64,000 bases of DNA from Stappia sp. BW2 (GTDB lineage Bacteria; Pseudomonadota; Alphaproteobacteria; Rhizobiales; Stappiaceae), in contig NZ_VIRG01000066.1 in assembly GCF_008107695.1 (NCBI RefSeq), positions 496,001 to 560,000 of the forward strand, in the 5' to 3' direction. Under the pieces are notes generated by a model. That model saw nothing but the letters and a program-made list of their open reading frames with translations. It had not been told where the DNA came from and did not search any database. A program made the translations under genes and the position numbers. Positions 44,834 through 54,675 of the stretch are shown here, piece after piece; within the stretch, counting starts at the first letter, position 1; every line of letters starts with the position of its first letter.

Positions 44834-44924
44834 ATTCATGGCTCATTTCTGCCTATTCCAATCATTTTTGCAAACATCTAAATCGATCGTGCCGGCACCG
44901 CACATCACTTTTCAGGAGCAAGAC

Positions 44925-45296
44925 ATGATCGGATACACATCCTTGGGAACAAATGACCTGAAGCGGTCAGCAGCGTTCTATGACGCTCTGTTCGCCGAAC
45001 TGGGCGGGCAACGGCTGATGGAGTTTGATGACTTCATCGTCTGGTCCGGTCAGCCGGCTGGTGCCGCCTTTTCCGTGCACATTCCCTATGACGGCAAACT
45101 GGCGACCGTCGGCAATGGTGTCATGATCGCGCTGTCGGCCAGCAGCCGCGCGCAGGTTGACGCGGTCTACCGCAAGGCCATCGAGCTGGGCGCAGCAGAT
45201 GAAGGCAAACCCGGCCAACGCGCCGACAACGGCTTTTATGCCGCCTATTTTCGGGATCCGGACGGCAACAAACTGAACGTTCACCACATGGTCTGA
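44925..45296 (+). CDS. VOC-family protein, target candidate of the divergent LysR
   Basis: 123 residues: IGYTSLGTNDLKRSAAFYDALFAELG at the start and NGFYAAYFRDPDGNKLNVHHMV at the end, typical for glyoxalase/bleomycin-resistance-like proteins. AGGAG lies 8 bases before the ATG. Substrate unknown. Confidence 0.88.
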   Translation: MIGYTSLGTNDLKRSAAFYDALFAELGGQRLMEFDDFIVWSGQPAGAAFSVHIPYDGKLATVGNGVMIALSASSRAQVDAVYRKAIELGAADEGKPGQRADNGFYAAYFRDPDGNKLNVHHMV

Positions 45297-45394
45297 TTTC
45301 GCCCCCTGGAGCGGTCAACGGCGTTGATCGCTCTTTCCTTTTTGGCTGCAGCCTGACACAACTAGTCAGCCCGTCGAAAAGGAGTCACCGGTCC

Positions 45395-47029
45395 GTGTTT
45401 CCCGCCCGTTATACCGTTTTCATTCTCTGCATCGCCCTCGCGCTCGTTGGACTTGTCCTAACGTTAGCCCTGAGCGGCTACTTCGTCTGGCCCTTTCTGA
45501 TCTTTGCCGTCCTGTCGGCAATCGGTTATTACGACGTTCGACAGACGCGTCATGCGATCTTGCGCAACTACCCGGTGGCCGGTCATTTCCGCTTTCTGTT
45601 CGAGTCGATCCGCCCCGAACTGCGCCAGTATTTCTTTGAAAGCAACCAGGATGGCCGCCCCTTCTCACGCGAGCGGCGCTCCATGGTCTACGACCGGGCG
45701 AAAGACATCGAGGATGTTCTGCCGTTCGGGACGGAACTCAACGTTTACGACACGTCCCATGCCTGGGTGAACCATTCGATCTGTCCCAAGCCGCACAACC
45801 GAGAAGACATGCGGGTGACCATCGGCGGACCGGACTGCAAGCATCCCTATTCCGCTTCCCTCTACAACATTTCGGCCATGAGTTTCGGCTCGCTTTCCGG
45901 CAATGCCATCCTTGCACTGAACAAGGGGGCCAAGGCGGGCAACTTCTATCACGACACCGGTGAAGGCAGCGTTTCGCGCTATCACCGGCAGGGCGGCGGC
46001 GATCTGGTGTGGGAGCTTGGCAGCGGCTATTTCGGTTGCCGCACGGATGATGGCAACTTCGATGCCGACAAATTCGCCAAGCAGGCCGCAGATCCGCAGA
46101 TCAAGATGATCGAAATCAAGATGAGCCAGGGCGCCAAGCCGGGTCATGGCGGCCTTTTGCCGGGGCCGAAAGTGACGGAAGAAATCGCCGAAGCGCGGGG
46201 AGTTCCGGTCGGTACGGACTGTGTTTCGCCCGCCGCCCATTCCGCCTTTTCAACTCCGATCGAACTGCTTCACTTCATTGCCAAGTTGCGGGACCTTTCC
46301 GACGGCAAACCGGTGGGCTTCAAGCTGTGCATCGGCCACCGGTGGGAGTTTATGGCCATCGTCAAGGCCATGCTGAAAACCGGCATCAAACCCGACTTCA
46401 TCGTGGTTGACGGCGCCGAAGGCGGCACAGGCGCAGCGCCGTTGGAGTTTGCCAATCATCTGGGTACTCCGCTGCGCCAAGGGCTCACGTTTGTTCACAA
46501 CTGTCTGGTCGGCACGGGCCTGCGCGAGGATATCCGCATTGGGGCCAGCGGCAAATTGATCAGCGCATTTGACATTGCCGCCGCCCTGTCACTTGGAGCC
46601 GACTGGGTCAACTCCGCTCGTGGCTTCATGTTCGCCGTCGGCTGCATCCAGTCCCAGAACTGCCATACCAACCGTTGCCCGACCGGTGTCGCCACACAGG
46701 ACCCCAAGCGCCAGAAAGCCCTGGTGGTTCCCGACAAGGCTCAGCGTGTCACGAACTTCCATAACAACACCCTCAAGTCGCTCCGGGATTTCTCCGCCGC
46801 TGCAGGGCTCAGCCATCCGAACGAATTCAAGCCGGAGCATGTCTACCTGCACGAGGGTCTTCGCGAAATCATGCCGGCCAGCGTCGCCCTCAACTGGCTG
46901 AAGAAGGGCGCACTTCTGGAGCAATCGCACAACATTCCGGGCTTTTCGACCTATTGGGAAATGGCGGAAGCGGAAAGTTTTAGTGCGGTCAAGTCGGTTG
47001 AAGCCGCAAAGTCCGGCCACCACGCCTGA
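45395..47029 (+). CDS. FMN-binding glutamate synthase-like protein (GltB domain)
   Basis: 544 residues. Two TM helices at the N terminus (about 5-45) precede a glutamate-synthase FMN barrel (ISAMSFGSLSGNAILAL, GEGSVSRYH, GHGGLLPGPKVTEEIA, GAEGGTGAAP) and a C-terminal 3Fe-4S motif GCIQSQNCHTNRCPTG with cysteines spaced as in GltB. It lacks the amidotransferase domain, so it is not a complete glutamate synthase; the electron donor and substrate are unclear. GTG start with GGAG upstream. Confidence 0.88.
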   Translation: MFPARYTVFILCIALALVGLVLTLALSGYFVWPFLIFAVLSAIGYYDVRQTRHAILRNYPVAGHFRFLFESIRPELRQYFFESNQDGRPFSRERRSMVYDRAKDIEDVLPFGTELNVYDTSHAWVNHSICPKPHNREDMRVTIGGPDCKHPYSASLYNISAMSFGSLSGNAILALNKGAKAGNFYHDTGEGSVSRYHRQGGGDLVWELGSGYFGCRTDDGNFDADKFAKQAADPQIKMIEIKMSQGAKPGHGGLLPGPKVTEEIAEARGVPVGTDCVSPAAHSAFSTPIELLHFIAKLRDLSDGKPVGFKLCIGHRWEFMAIVKAMLKTGIKPDFIVVDGAEGGTGAAPLEFANHLGTPLRQGLTFVHNCLVGTGLREDIRIGASGKLISAFDIAAALSLGADWVNSARGFMFAVGCIQSQNCHTNRCPTGVATQDPKRQKALVVPDKAQRVTNFHNNTLKSLRDFSAAAGLSHPNEFKPEHVYLHEGLREIMPASVALNWLKKGALLEQSHNIPGFSTYWEMAEAESFSAVKSVEAAKSGHHA

Positions 47030-47165
47030 CGGCGCAGGACATCCGTCCGCCTTCTGCTCAAGGAAAGGTTCCGGACATGGCGGTGGCACGGACGAAAGAC
47101 GGGCGCATGCGGGCCACTCGCATGATTTCGAAGGCCGAACCTTCCCCTATGTCTAGGGCGGAACG

Positions 47166-48014
47166 TCAGGCGAGTTGACCTGCCAGCCCACCCACGAAGT
47201 CCCCCGCTTCATGGGAGCGAATAACCGCATGGCGGACGAGGTCGTCAAAATGGCTGGCAAAAAGCTGGACATGCCGTGTGTTGGAAAAGGCAAGGTAGCG
47301 CTGCCCCAGATAGAGCGCCGCCCACTTCTGACCGAAGACGGTAAAAGGTGCAGAGAAGCGGTCCGTGGCGCCGAAGAGATGCAGACGCAGCGAGGGATAA
47401 AGCTCACTCAAGGTGCGGCCCATGACCTCCAGTTGCTCGCGGCGCTGATCGACCGGCAAGCCCTGCCACATCCCCTCCCCACGCGCGAAGCCCTCCAAGG
47501 CCTCTTTTGACAGAGCGATCTCCATGTCCGACTCAGCCCGGCTGAGAAGCGCTCTCTGGTCCCGGGTGCCGGTAATGGCCTGATCGGCGGTGCGCAGTGT
47601 CTCACCCGAGTATTCAAAGGCAAGAACCGCTTCGGTCTTCAGCACATCCGGCAGATTTGCCGGCACATGCCGGATTTTCGCCCCGACCGCGTCGCGGTAC
47701 CAGGCAAGCAGGTGTTCATCAACAGGATGCCGGTCGGTCTCGGCCACCTGCACTGCCTGATCCAGGATTTCGGCCGCAGCCCCGCGGTGGGTGGACAGGC
47801 CAAGCAGCCAGTCAGAGGAAACGCTGAGCGCGGTCGCAATGGCTGCCAGCGCCTGTCCGTTGGGCAGGCGCGGCGCATCTTCCGACAGCAGCTGGGATAC
47901 CGTTGACCGGTCGAGGCCCGCCCCGCGTGCCAGGTCCGACCGGTTCATATCCCGGCTGCGGAGTGCATCCGACAGGCGTTCACGAAAAAGTTCGGCGCGG
48001 TCTCTCTTGTCCAT
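47166..48014 (-). CDS. XRE-family HTH protein with long C-terminal domain
   Basis: 282 residues. An N-terminal XRE HTH (ELFRERLSDALRSRDMNRSDLARGAGLDRSTVSQLLSE) followed by a ligand/sensor-like domain of about 200 residues, with FGQKWAALYLGQRYLAF near the C terminus. The target is unknown. The ATG at 48014 is preferred over one at 48053. Convergent to the GltB-like gene, separated by 136 bases. Confidence 0.82.
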   Translation of the reverse strand: MDKRDRAELFRERLSDALRSRDMNRSDLARGAGLDRSTVSQLLSEDAPRLPNGQALAAIATALSVSSDWLLGLSTHRGAAAEILDQAVQVAETDRHPVDEHLLAWYRDAVGAKIRHVPANLPDVLKTEAVLAFEYSGETLRTADQAITGTRDQRALLSRAESDMEIALSKEALEGFARGEGMWQGLPVDQRREQLEVMGRTLSELYPSLRLHLFGATDRFSAPFTVFGQKWAALYLGQRYLAFSNTRHVQLFASHFDDLVRHAVIRSHEAGDFVGGLAGQLA

Positions 48015-48166
48015 GAGAGGAGTATTGTCAGCCAGGTTTCGGAAAATCAACAAAGGGCGGACAATTTCTCAAAGCGGGCGCTTTGGTTCTGGCAGGCAGC
48101 GCCTGCCCCCGGACGTCCGACCCGACAAACAAGTGAGAAACACTCAGGGAAAACCGTTCGTTTGCT

Positions 48167-50050
48167 CTATTCCGCAGCGCTCAAGGTAAGGAACCCGCCT
48201 GATTGCCGTTCCCACAGCGCGGCATAGAGCCCTCCGGATGCGAGCAGTTCCCGGTGCGTGCCTTCTTCGGCAACCCGGCCCTCGTGCATCACGACCAGCC
48301 GGTCCATGGCGGCGATCGTCGACAGACGGTGAGCCACGGCTAGTGTCGTACGCCCTTCCATCATGCGGGTAAGGTTCTGCTGAATGGCAAGTTCGGCTTC
48401 GCTGTCGAGAGCGGAGGTTGCCTCGTCGAGGATCAGAATCGGCGCGTTCTTCAGCAGCACCCTGGCGATGGTGATGCGTTGACGCTGCCCGCCGGAGAGC
48501 TTGACCCCCCGATCTCCCACATGGGCATCAAGCCCCGTTCGGCCCTTGCTGTCCTTTTGTTCCTCGATGAAATCGAGCGCTTCGGCAGCCCGGGCAATTG
48601 CCCGGACCTCCTCGTCGGGGGCTTCGGGGCGGCCATAGCGGATGTTGTCGCGGATCGACCGATTCAGGAGGGAAATATCCTGTGTAACGACGCCGATCCG
48701 GCTGCGAAGAGACGCCTGCGAGACATCGCGCACATCCTGACCGTCAATCAGGATCGCCCCTTCGGTGACGTCCCGCAATCGCATCAGCAAGGACACCGCC
48801 GTCGACTTGCCTGCCCCTGACAGACCGACAAGACCGACGCGCTCTCCCGGTTTGATGGTCAGATTAAATCTGTCGAGAACGGGCTTCCGGTCGCTCTGGT
48901 AGGCGAAGGACACGTTGTCGAAGCGGATCTCCCCGGCGTTGACGTTGAGATCACGGGCATCCGGACGGTCGACGATGGCCGGCCGGCTCGTCATGATCGG
49001 CATGGCGTCGCGGATCGTGCCGAGCGTGCTCGTAATCGACTGGCCGATGCCAATAAAACTGCTTGAGGCATGAGACAGCGAGCGCGTGACGGTGAGCGCG
49101 GCGACAAAGTCGCCAATCGAGACCCATCCACCCACCATGCCCCAGAAACCGATGACCACCACGGCCAGGATCAAAAGCACGTTGAGAAAGTAGACGCCGC
49201 TGTCGGTCAGGATATAGGACCGGTTCTCGCTGTGCCTGGTATCGATTGTCTCGCCAATGACCTTGCGGATGGCGCCGGCTTCAGAATCCTCCGCAGCGAA
49301 CAGCTTGACCATGGCGATATTCGAATAAACGTCGGTCATCGCCCCGGTGGCCCTGGAGTTTGCCGCCGCCACCTTGGCAGAGCGCTGTAGATACGCCGGG
49401 ATTGCCAGCCAGGCGACGAGGATATTCGCGCAGATCCAGAAAAGCACCGGAATGGCCAGCGGCCAGGCCATCGCCAGCAGCAGCAGAAACGAGCCGCCGA
49501 ACTGGATGACCAGGAACGGAATCGTTTCGATGGCCAGCATCATCTGCCGGTGAACCGACATGGTGACCTGGGCAATGCGGGAGGCGACCTGACCGGCGAA
49601 CGTGTCTTCGAAAAAAGCCAGGTCCTGGGCTTCCACAGCCTTGTGCGCCTGCCAGCGCATCGCTGCCGGCAGAAGAATGCGCACGGTCTGCAAGGCGAAA
49701 GTCTGCCGCAGAAGAAAGGCAAGCGGATCAATGATCACGAAGAGCAGGAAGAAACCGGCCAGGATCGTCACATTGTCCTTCAGAAAGGCCTGCGCACCGG
49801 CCTCCGTCACCCCGTCGACAACAAAGGCGATTGCCCAAATGCCGGCAAGGCCGAGACCGGAGGAAATCATTGCCAGACAGCAGACGATCACCAGCTGCGA
49901 ACGGAACATCTTGGCGAAATGCCAGACAAGCGTCAGCGGTCCGTCGTCCGGTAGCGGCGTGACGGGCAGTTCCAGCGGTTTGATGTGGGTTTCGAACGGA
50001 TGAAAATACCGATCGATGAGCCGCGCGAGCAGCGGCTGGGCGATTGACAC
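48167..50050 (-). CDS. ABC exporter (fused permease and ATPase)
   Basis: 627 residues. The N-terminal half has six predicted TM helices; the C-terminal ATPase has Walker A GLSGAGKSTA, signature LSGGQRQRITIARVLL, Walker B ILILDEATSALD and the H-loop AHRLST. It belongs to the ABCB/MsbA-like type and works as a dimer. Substrate unknown; it lies 33 bases downstream of the SufR-like regulator on the same strand, so the two are one operon and a stress- or metabolite-efflux role is likely. Confidence 0.93.
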   Translation of the reverse strand: MSIAQPLLARLIDRYFHPFETHIKPLELPVTPLPDDGPLTLVWHFAKMFRSQLVIVCCLAMISSGLGLAGIWAIAFVVDGVTEAGAQAFLKDNVTILAGFFLLFVIIDPLAFLLRQTFALQTVRILLPAAMRWQAHKAVEAQDLAFFEDTFAGQVASRIAQVTMSVHRQMMLAIETIPFLVIQFGGSFLLLLAMAWPLAIPVLFWICANILVAWLAIPAYLQRSAKVAAANSRATGAMTDVYSNIAMVKLFAAEDSEAGAIRKVIGETIDTRHSENRSYILTDSGVYFLNVLLILAVVVIGFWGMVGGWVSIGDFVAALTVTRSLSHASSSFIGIGQSITSTLGTIRDAMPIMTSRPAIVDRPDARDLNVNAGEIRFDNVSFAYQSDRKPVLDRFNLTIKPGERVGLVGLSGAGKSTAVSLLMRLRDVTEGAILIDGQDVRDVSQASLRSRIGVVTQDISLLNRSIRDNIRYGRPEAPDEEVRAIARAAEALDFIEEQKDSKGRTGLDAHVGDRGVKLSGGQRQRITIARVLLKNAPILILDEATSALDSEAELAIQQNLTRMMEGRTTLAVAHRLSTIAAMDRLVVMHEGRVAEEGTHRELLASGGLYAALWERQSGGFLTLSAAE

Positions 50051-50083
50051 GCACTTTACTCCTTGAGCAGGACCGGAGCCGGA

Positions 50084-50710
50084 TCAGGCCGCGGGCTCGA
50101 TCCTGTAAACACATCGTCGGCTACCGGAGAGCTGATGTTCCGTTCTCTCGACCGACACACCGGGTCCAAGTACATCCTTGAAAAGATTGAGCTCCGACCG
50201 GCAAAAGCCCTGACAGGCCGTTGCCGCGGCGCAAATCGAACAATGATTTTCGATGAGCAGATACCCCGCCCCCTCCGGCACCAGGTCGGCCATGTATCCT
50301 TCGCGGTTGCGCAGATCGGCAAGCACTTCCAGCTTGCCGCGCAGATCCGGCGCCTTGCCGACCGCTTCCGAATAGGTTTTCCAGCTTTGCGCTTCGCGGT
50401 GGGCGATCAGTTTGTCGACACCTTCGGCGCCGAAGATATCGTTGAGGCCGTTGATCAGTCCGAGCACCAGATTGGAATGATTGTCCGGAAACTGCTTGTG
50501 CCCGTCCGGTGTCAGGTCCCAGACCCGCTTGGGCCGACCAACAGAGCCTTTCAGGTCCTCAAAGTCCACCAGTCCATCCTGCAGCAAACCATCCAGATGC
50601 TGGCGGGCAGCCACGGACGTCACTTTCAATCCCCTGGCAAGGTCTGCCGCAGTCTGCGGGCCGGAGGATTTCAACGCGTTCAAGAGCCGGGTTCGAGTAC
50701 GATCTGCCAT
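50084..50710 (-). CDS. SufR-like Cys-rich HTH regulator
   Basis: 208 residues. An N-terminal winged HTH (TRTRLLNALKSSGPQTAADLARGLKVTSVAARQHLDGL, the recognition region) is followed by VGRPKRVWDLTPDG and a C-terminal cysteine group ENHCSICAAATACQGFC plus RRCVYRI. The pattern recalls SufR-type iron-sulfur repressors, whose cysteines ligate a 4Fe-4S cluster and sense oxidative state. The exact cysteine spacing differs from the cyanobacterial prototype, so cluster binding is inferred. It precedes the ABC exporter (33-base gap). Confidence 0.8.
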   Translation of the reverse strand: MADRTRTRLLNALKSSGPQTAADLARGLKVTSVAARQHLDGLLQDGLVDFEDLKGSVGRPKRVWDLTPDGHKQFPDNHSNLVLGLINGLNDIFGAEGVDKLIAHREAQSWKTYSEAVGKAPDLRGKLEVLADLRNREGYMADLVPEGAGYLLIENHCSICAAATACQGFCRSELNLFKDVLGPGVSVERTEHQLSGSRRCVYRIEPAA

Positions 50711-51362
50711 GGATGACTATATAGCGTAGTTTCGAGATAAAAAAATAGTCTGCTTATCTTATTCCCGAAGCCCGTCGCGCGATGCGTCGAGTAATAGCTG
50801 ACGTCCGCCGGCCTTGACACACGGTTGTTGCGATCGCCCTGAAATGGCATCTCCGGACCAGCAGGCCTTGGCGCCTCCTCGTCGGATTCGTTTGTTTCCC
50901 TGGCTCCCGCCCCCACAAATTCCGTTAGGCACCCACCATTCATCCGGGGTCCTTTTCTCGGCAATTTTAGCCATGTGAAATTTTTCGCTGCAGACGATGA
51001 CAAACGGCTCAACAGGAACCGTTCGGTAATAAACTCCATGTATCTGAGTGCGAATACATAGAGCTGTCGGAAAGTCACATTGATTTCCGAAAAAATTGGA
51101 TACATGATCCAGCGGGAACACTTTGATAAATTAAAAATCTTTTTGACCCTGGCACCATCAGCGAAACACAAGACGACTACGGTCAACATCAGAGCGATGA
51201 ACAAAAACATTTTCGATCTGACTTTGATCTTTGAATATTAGCACTACAAAACCGCAGGTTACCTGTCGAATTATCAAACGCTTTAGCAGTCAAAAAAGAC
51301 CTAAAGTCACGAAAGCTGATGAAATAACTATTCTTTATCCCATTTCGATTAGAAGAATATCA
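50711..51362. other. AT-rich intergenic region between the SufR-like gene and the GGDEF-EAL gene
   Basis: About 650 bases, distinctly AT-richer than the flanks (especially 50980-51370). A minus-strand open frame crosses part of it but ends inside the SufR-like gene and has no family or ribosome site. AGATAA and TTATCT (50735-50759) make a weak inverted repeat near the SufR-like promoter. Probably regulatory DNA of both divergent genes, or a recently acquired insert. Confidence 0.4.
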
Positions 51363-53372
51363 ATGGAGAAAATGATGGAAAAAATCCGGACTTTTCTAAG
51401 ATGGATGATGATCGATCCAAGCCATCCGGAAATAGCGCAGGCTCAGTACAATGAGCTCAAGACCCAGATTCCATCGCTCTATGCTCTCCTCATGGTCAAT
51501 GCGGTTGCGGTTGCCTATACCCACTACGACGTTGCGCCGACCTATCTGACAGTCGGAATTCTTGCGCTGATCCTGCTCATCACCACGCTGCGCCTGGCGA
51601 CATGGCTACGCGCCCGAAACATTGAGCTCGCTCCGCAAGAGGCCATCCGCAAGATCCGGCAAACTGTCATTCTCGGCAGTGTGTTGTCAGTCATCTATAT
51701 TTCATGGTCGCTCAGCCTGGACGGCTACGGCGGGCCCATGGAGCGCGGACATGTTGCGCTTTTTATCGCCATCACTGTCATCGGCTGCATCTTCTGCCTG
51801 ATGCATCTGCCGCAGGCGGCCCTAATGGTCATGGTCATCGTGACCGTCCCGTATCTGGTGTATTATCTTGGTCAGAAAGAGGATGTTTACACCGCCATAG
51901 GGCTCAACATCTTCCTGGTCTGCCTCGTTGTTCTGCAGGTCCTCCTGAACGGATACAGGGGGTTTTGCAAGCTGATCGTTTCGCAGTCGGAGCTGGCCGC
52001 CAAGCAAAGAGAAACCGAGCTTCTCAATGCGGAGAACTCCAAACTCGCCCAGACCGACGCCCTTACCGACCTTCCCAACCGTCGCCACTTCTTCACCAGG
52101 CTTGAAAGCCTGATCGATGAGGTGAACGGCACGGACAGGAAGTTTGCCGTTGGTGTTGTCGACCTCGACCGGTTCAAGCCCATCAACGACACCTATGGCC
52201 ACCAGTTGGGCGATCAGTTGCTGATGGAAGTCGGCCTGCGTCTGAAAAACCTTGGAATACCGGGCCTCGAGGTCTGCCGCCTTGGCGGTGATGAATTCGG
52301 TTTTCTCTATCTCGGTGACCTCAATGAGGCGGCACGCACGGGACAATCCATCTGCGAGCGGATCAGCCGCCCCTACCGGATCGGCGAACTGCAGGTGTCC
52401 GTTGGAGCGTCCTGCGGCATCGCATTTTATCCGGATGCCGGAACGTCCGCCCATGTGTTGTTCGACCGGTCCGACTACGCCCTTTACAATTCAAAGACCA
52501 GCGTGCGTGGCCGAACCACCGTCTACTCGGCGGAACACGAAGCCCGTATTCGCTCGGAACGGGCGATTGAAGCTGCCCTGCAGAGCGCCGATCTTGCCAA
52601 CGAATTCCAGGTCTATTTCCAGCCTGTGATCCAATTGCCGGACCGCTTCGTTGTCGGCTTTGAGGCGCTTGCGCGGTGGGACAGCCCGCAATTGGGCAGG
52701 ATTGCCCCGGACAAGTTCATCCCTATTGCCGAGCGCGCCGGCCTGATCCATCGGCTGACCCTGTCGCTGTTCGAAAAGGCGGTCGACCAGATCAAGAGCC
52801 TGCCCGGTGCACTCTCCCTGTCGTTCAACCTTTCCGCACACGATGTCACGTCGTCGGAAACCGTGGCTGCGCTTCTCGAGATCATACGCCGCGCGGGTGT
52901 AAGTCCCCGGCAAATCACGTTTGAAATTACCGAGACATCCGTGATCGGCAGCTACGAAGCGGCCGAGACCTGTCTGCAGCTTCTTCGAAAGGCCGGCGTC
53001 AAACTGGCGCTGGATGATTTCGGCACAGGCTATTCCAGCCTTGGCTACCTTCACCGGCTGCCCATCGACTGCGTCAAGATCGACCGCAGCTTCGTTTCCG
53101 GCATCAAGGACCCGATCGCAAGCGGCGTCATCACATCAATCGTCAATCTGTGCCGATCGATGAAGATGTCCTGCGTGGTGGAAGGCGTTGAGGAGAGCCA
53201 TCAACTGGAGTTGCTGGAGGCCATGCGTTGCAGGCTGGTTCAAGGATTTCACTTCAGCGCGCCCCTGCCGTTCGAAGACATTCTGACAAGCACCAGGGAA
53301 AATGGAACGGTTGCGGGCCTTCCCTTGTCCGGAACAACTTCCGCCAACAGCATTCAGTTTTTCCGCGCCTGA
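51363..53372 (+). CDS. Membrane GGDEF-EAL protein (c-di-GMP turnover)
   Basis: 669 residues. Several hydrophobic helices (residues about 30-200) form a membrane module. The GGDEF domain has RLGGDEFGF intact, and the EAL domain has FEALARW, N in FNLSAHDV, E in FEITETSV, and the DDFGTGYSSLGYL loop, so both activities may be retained. It is probably bifunctional or regulated by its membrane domain. The start at 51363 (MEKMMEKIR) is uncertain; ATGs at 51372 and 51375 lie closer to GGAG. Confidence 0.9.
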   Translation: MEKMMEKIRTFLRWMMIDPSHPEIAQAQYNELKTQIPSLYALLMVNAVAVAYTHYDVAPTYLTVGILALILLITTLRLATWLRARNIELAPQEAIRKIRQTVILGSVLSVIYISWSLSLDGYGGPMERGHVALFIAITVIGCIFCLMHLPQAALMVMVIVTVPYLVYYLGQKEDVYTAIGLNIFLVCLVVLQVLLNGYRGFCKLIVSQSELAAKQRETELLNAENSKLAQTDALTDLPNRRHFFTRLESLIDEVNGTDRKFAVGVVDLDRFKPINDTYGHQLGDQLLMEVGLRLKNLGIPGLEVCRLGGDEFGFLYLGDLNEAARTGQSICERISRPYRIGELQVSVGASCGIAFYPDAGTSAHVLFDRSDYALYNSKTSVRGRTTVYSAEHEARIRSERAIEAALQSADLANEFQVYFQPVIQLPDRFVVGFEALARWDSPQLGRIAPDKFIPIAERAGLIHRLTLSLFEKAVDQIKSLPGALSLSFNLSAHDVTSSETVAALLEIIRRAGVSPRQITFEITETSVIGSYEAAETCLQLLRKAGVKLALDDFGTGYSSLGYLHRLPIDCVKIDRSFVSGIKDPIASGVITSIVNLCRSMKMSCVVEGVEESHQLELLEAMRCRLVQGFHFSAPLPFEDILTSTRENGTVAGLPLSGTTSANSIQFFRA

Positions 53373-53466
53373 CGGGCACCCCGCAACAGACTTGCGGCGC
53401 AACAGACTGTTTCAAGACTTTGGCTACGCCTTCCCGGTCCTCCCACCCGATTCAAGGAAACCCTTC

Positions 53467-53790
53467 ATGACTGGCGGCACCAAACGTCAGAAAGACATGC
53501 GCAAGGCACTGCGGGTTCTCTTGCCGCGTATTCCCTTTTCGGATGCGGAAGCCATCCTAGAAGGAGCGCTGGCCGGCCATCTGCGTCACCTGCCACCTTC
53601 CATTGCCCTGTGGCAGGCCACCACCAGCCATGTCCGCCACGCGCTGACCGACTACGAGATGCTGCTGGACGAGGGCTATGATCGCGACGCTGCCCGGTTC
53701 TTCGTTCTGGACGACATGAACGATGTGCTCAGTTCCTGGGGCTGTGCGAAACGGCTTGATGCTGACGATCCGTCCTTGTCCGAGGACTGA
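53467..53790 (+). CDS. DUF2293 domain protein
   Basis: 107 residues: PRIPFSDAEAILEGALAGHLRHLPPSIALWQATTSHVRHALTDYEMLLDEGYDRDAARFFVLDDMNDVLSSWG is a typical DUF2293 pattern (only part quoted by position: residues 20-92). Function unknown. AAGGAAA lies 8 bases upstream of the ATG. Confidence 0.82.
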   Translation: MTGGTKRQKDMRKALRVLLPRIPFSDAEAILEGALAGHLRHLPPSIALWQATTSHVRHALTDYEMLLDEGYDRDAARFFVLDDMNDVLSSWGCAKRLDADDPSLSED

Positions 53791-53926
53791 CACCGCCGGA
53801 GCACGGCGCACCTAGTACAGGTCTACGCGTCACACACGTCCCGAGTGCCATTAGCCCACGGCCCGCCCCACTGCGCCTGCCGCTTTTCAGGAAGCCGGCA
53901 GGACTACGGATACCGGGCTCAGGAGA

Positions 53927-54319
53927 TCACGGCCGCCGAGCGATCAGGTCGATCTCGACCAGCGCATCGACGGCAAGGCCCGACACACCGACACAGGTCC
54001 GGCCAGGCAATTTGCCGGGTTCGAAAAACGACCGGTAAGTGTCGTTCATCGCCTGATAGTCGCGCTTGAATTCGGTCAGATAGACACGAATAAAGGTCGT
54101 ATTTTCAAGACCTAGCCCGAGGCCGCTCAAGACGAGCTTCAGGTTTTCCATCACCCGCACGGTCTGCGCCTCGATGCCCTCCGGCAGCGGGGCGTCCGGG
54201 TCGTCCGGCAGGGTTGGCATCTGGCCCGTTACAAACACCCAGCCGTCAATTTCAACGGCATGGGAAAAAGGGGCAACCGGCTGCGGTGCCTGGTCAATCA
54301 TGTGATGGATCGGAAGCAT
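53927..54319 (-). CDS. RidA-family protein
   Basis: 130 residues beginning MLPIHHMIDQAPQPVAPFSHAVEIDGWVFVTGQ, with MENLKLVL, VRVYLT and GVSGLAVDALVEIDLIA at the C terminus. RidA-like enzymes deaminate reactive enamine/imine intermediates; the arginine usually in the C-terminal motif is replaced (GVSGLAVD), so the activity may differ. CAGGAG lies 5 bases before the ATG. Confidence 0.88.
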   Translation of the reverse strand: MLPIHHMIDQAPQPVAPFSHAVEIDGWVFVTGQMPTLPDDPDAPLPEGIEAQTVRVMENLKLVLSGLGLGLENTTFIRVYLTEFKRDYQAMNDTYRSFFEPGKLPGRTCVGVSGLAVDALVEIDLIARRP

Positions 54320-54675
54320 GGAGGCTCCTGTTGGAAGAATATGACAGAGCGTCACCCAAGGTGTGAACACATAAATGAAGGTGAAATGGTTTGAGGCGGA
54401 CAGGTCTTCGTCAAGGCGCACAAGCGCAGGAAATGTGGCTCATTTTCAAGCTTTCGCAACGCTGAGGAGTACCGGTCCGGCCAAATCAGAAGGACATGAA
54501 AACGGCTTCACCGCGTGTCGTCAGCCTGCTTGGCCGGGCCAAAAGCCCGCTCCACACACGCTTCCTGACGCGGCTCACCATGTCTAATGCCATTTCGTCT
54601 TCATTTGTGAGTCCATACCCTAGAGAAATTAGCACCATCCGGGAAACAGGTTTAGCTTGCGTCTTGCTTCGAAAA
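54320..54675. other. Gap of about 355 bases with no gene recognised
   Basis: Small open frames appear on both strands; none has family similarity or a ribosome site. It lies between the RidA gene and the MOSC gene. Confidence 0.4.

Noticed and set aside
50680..51210. Minus-strand open frame of 176 codons in the AT-rich gap
   Set aside because: Its end overlaps the SufR-like gene, it lacks a ribosome site and has no family resemblance.
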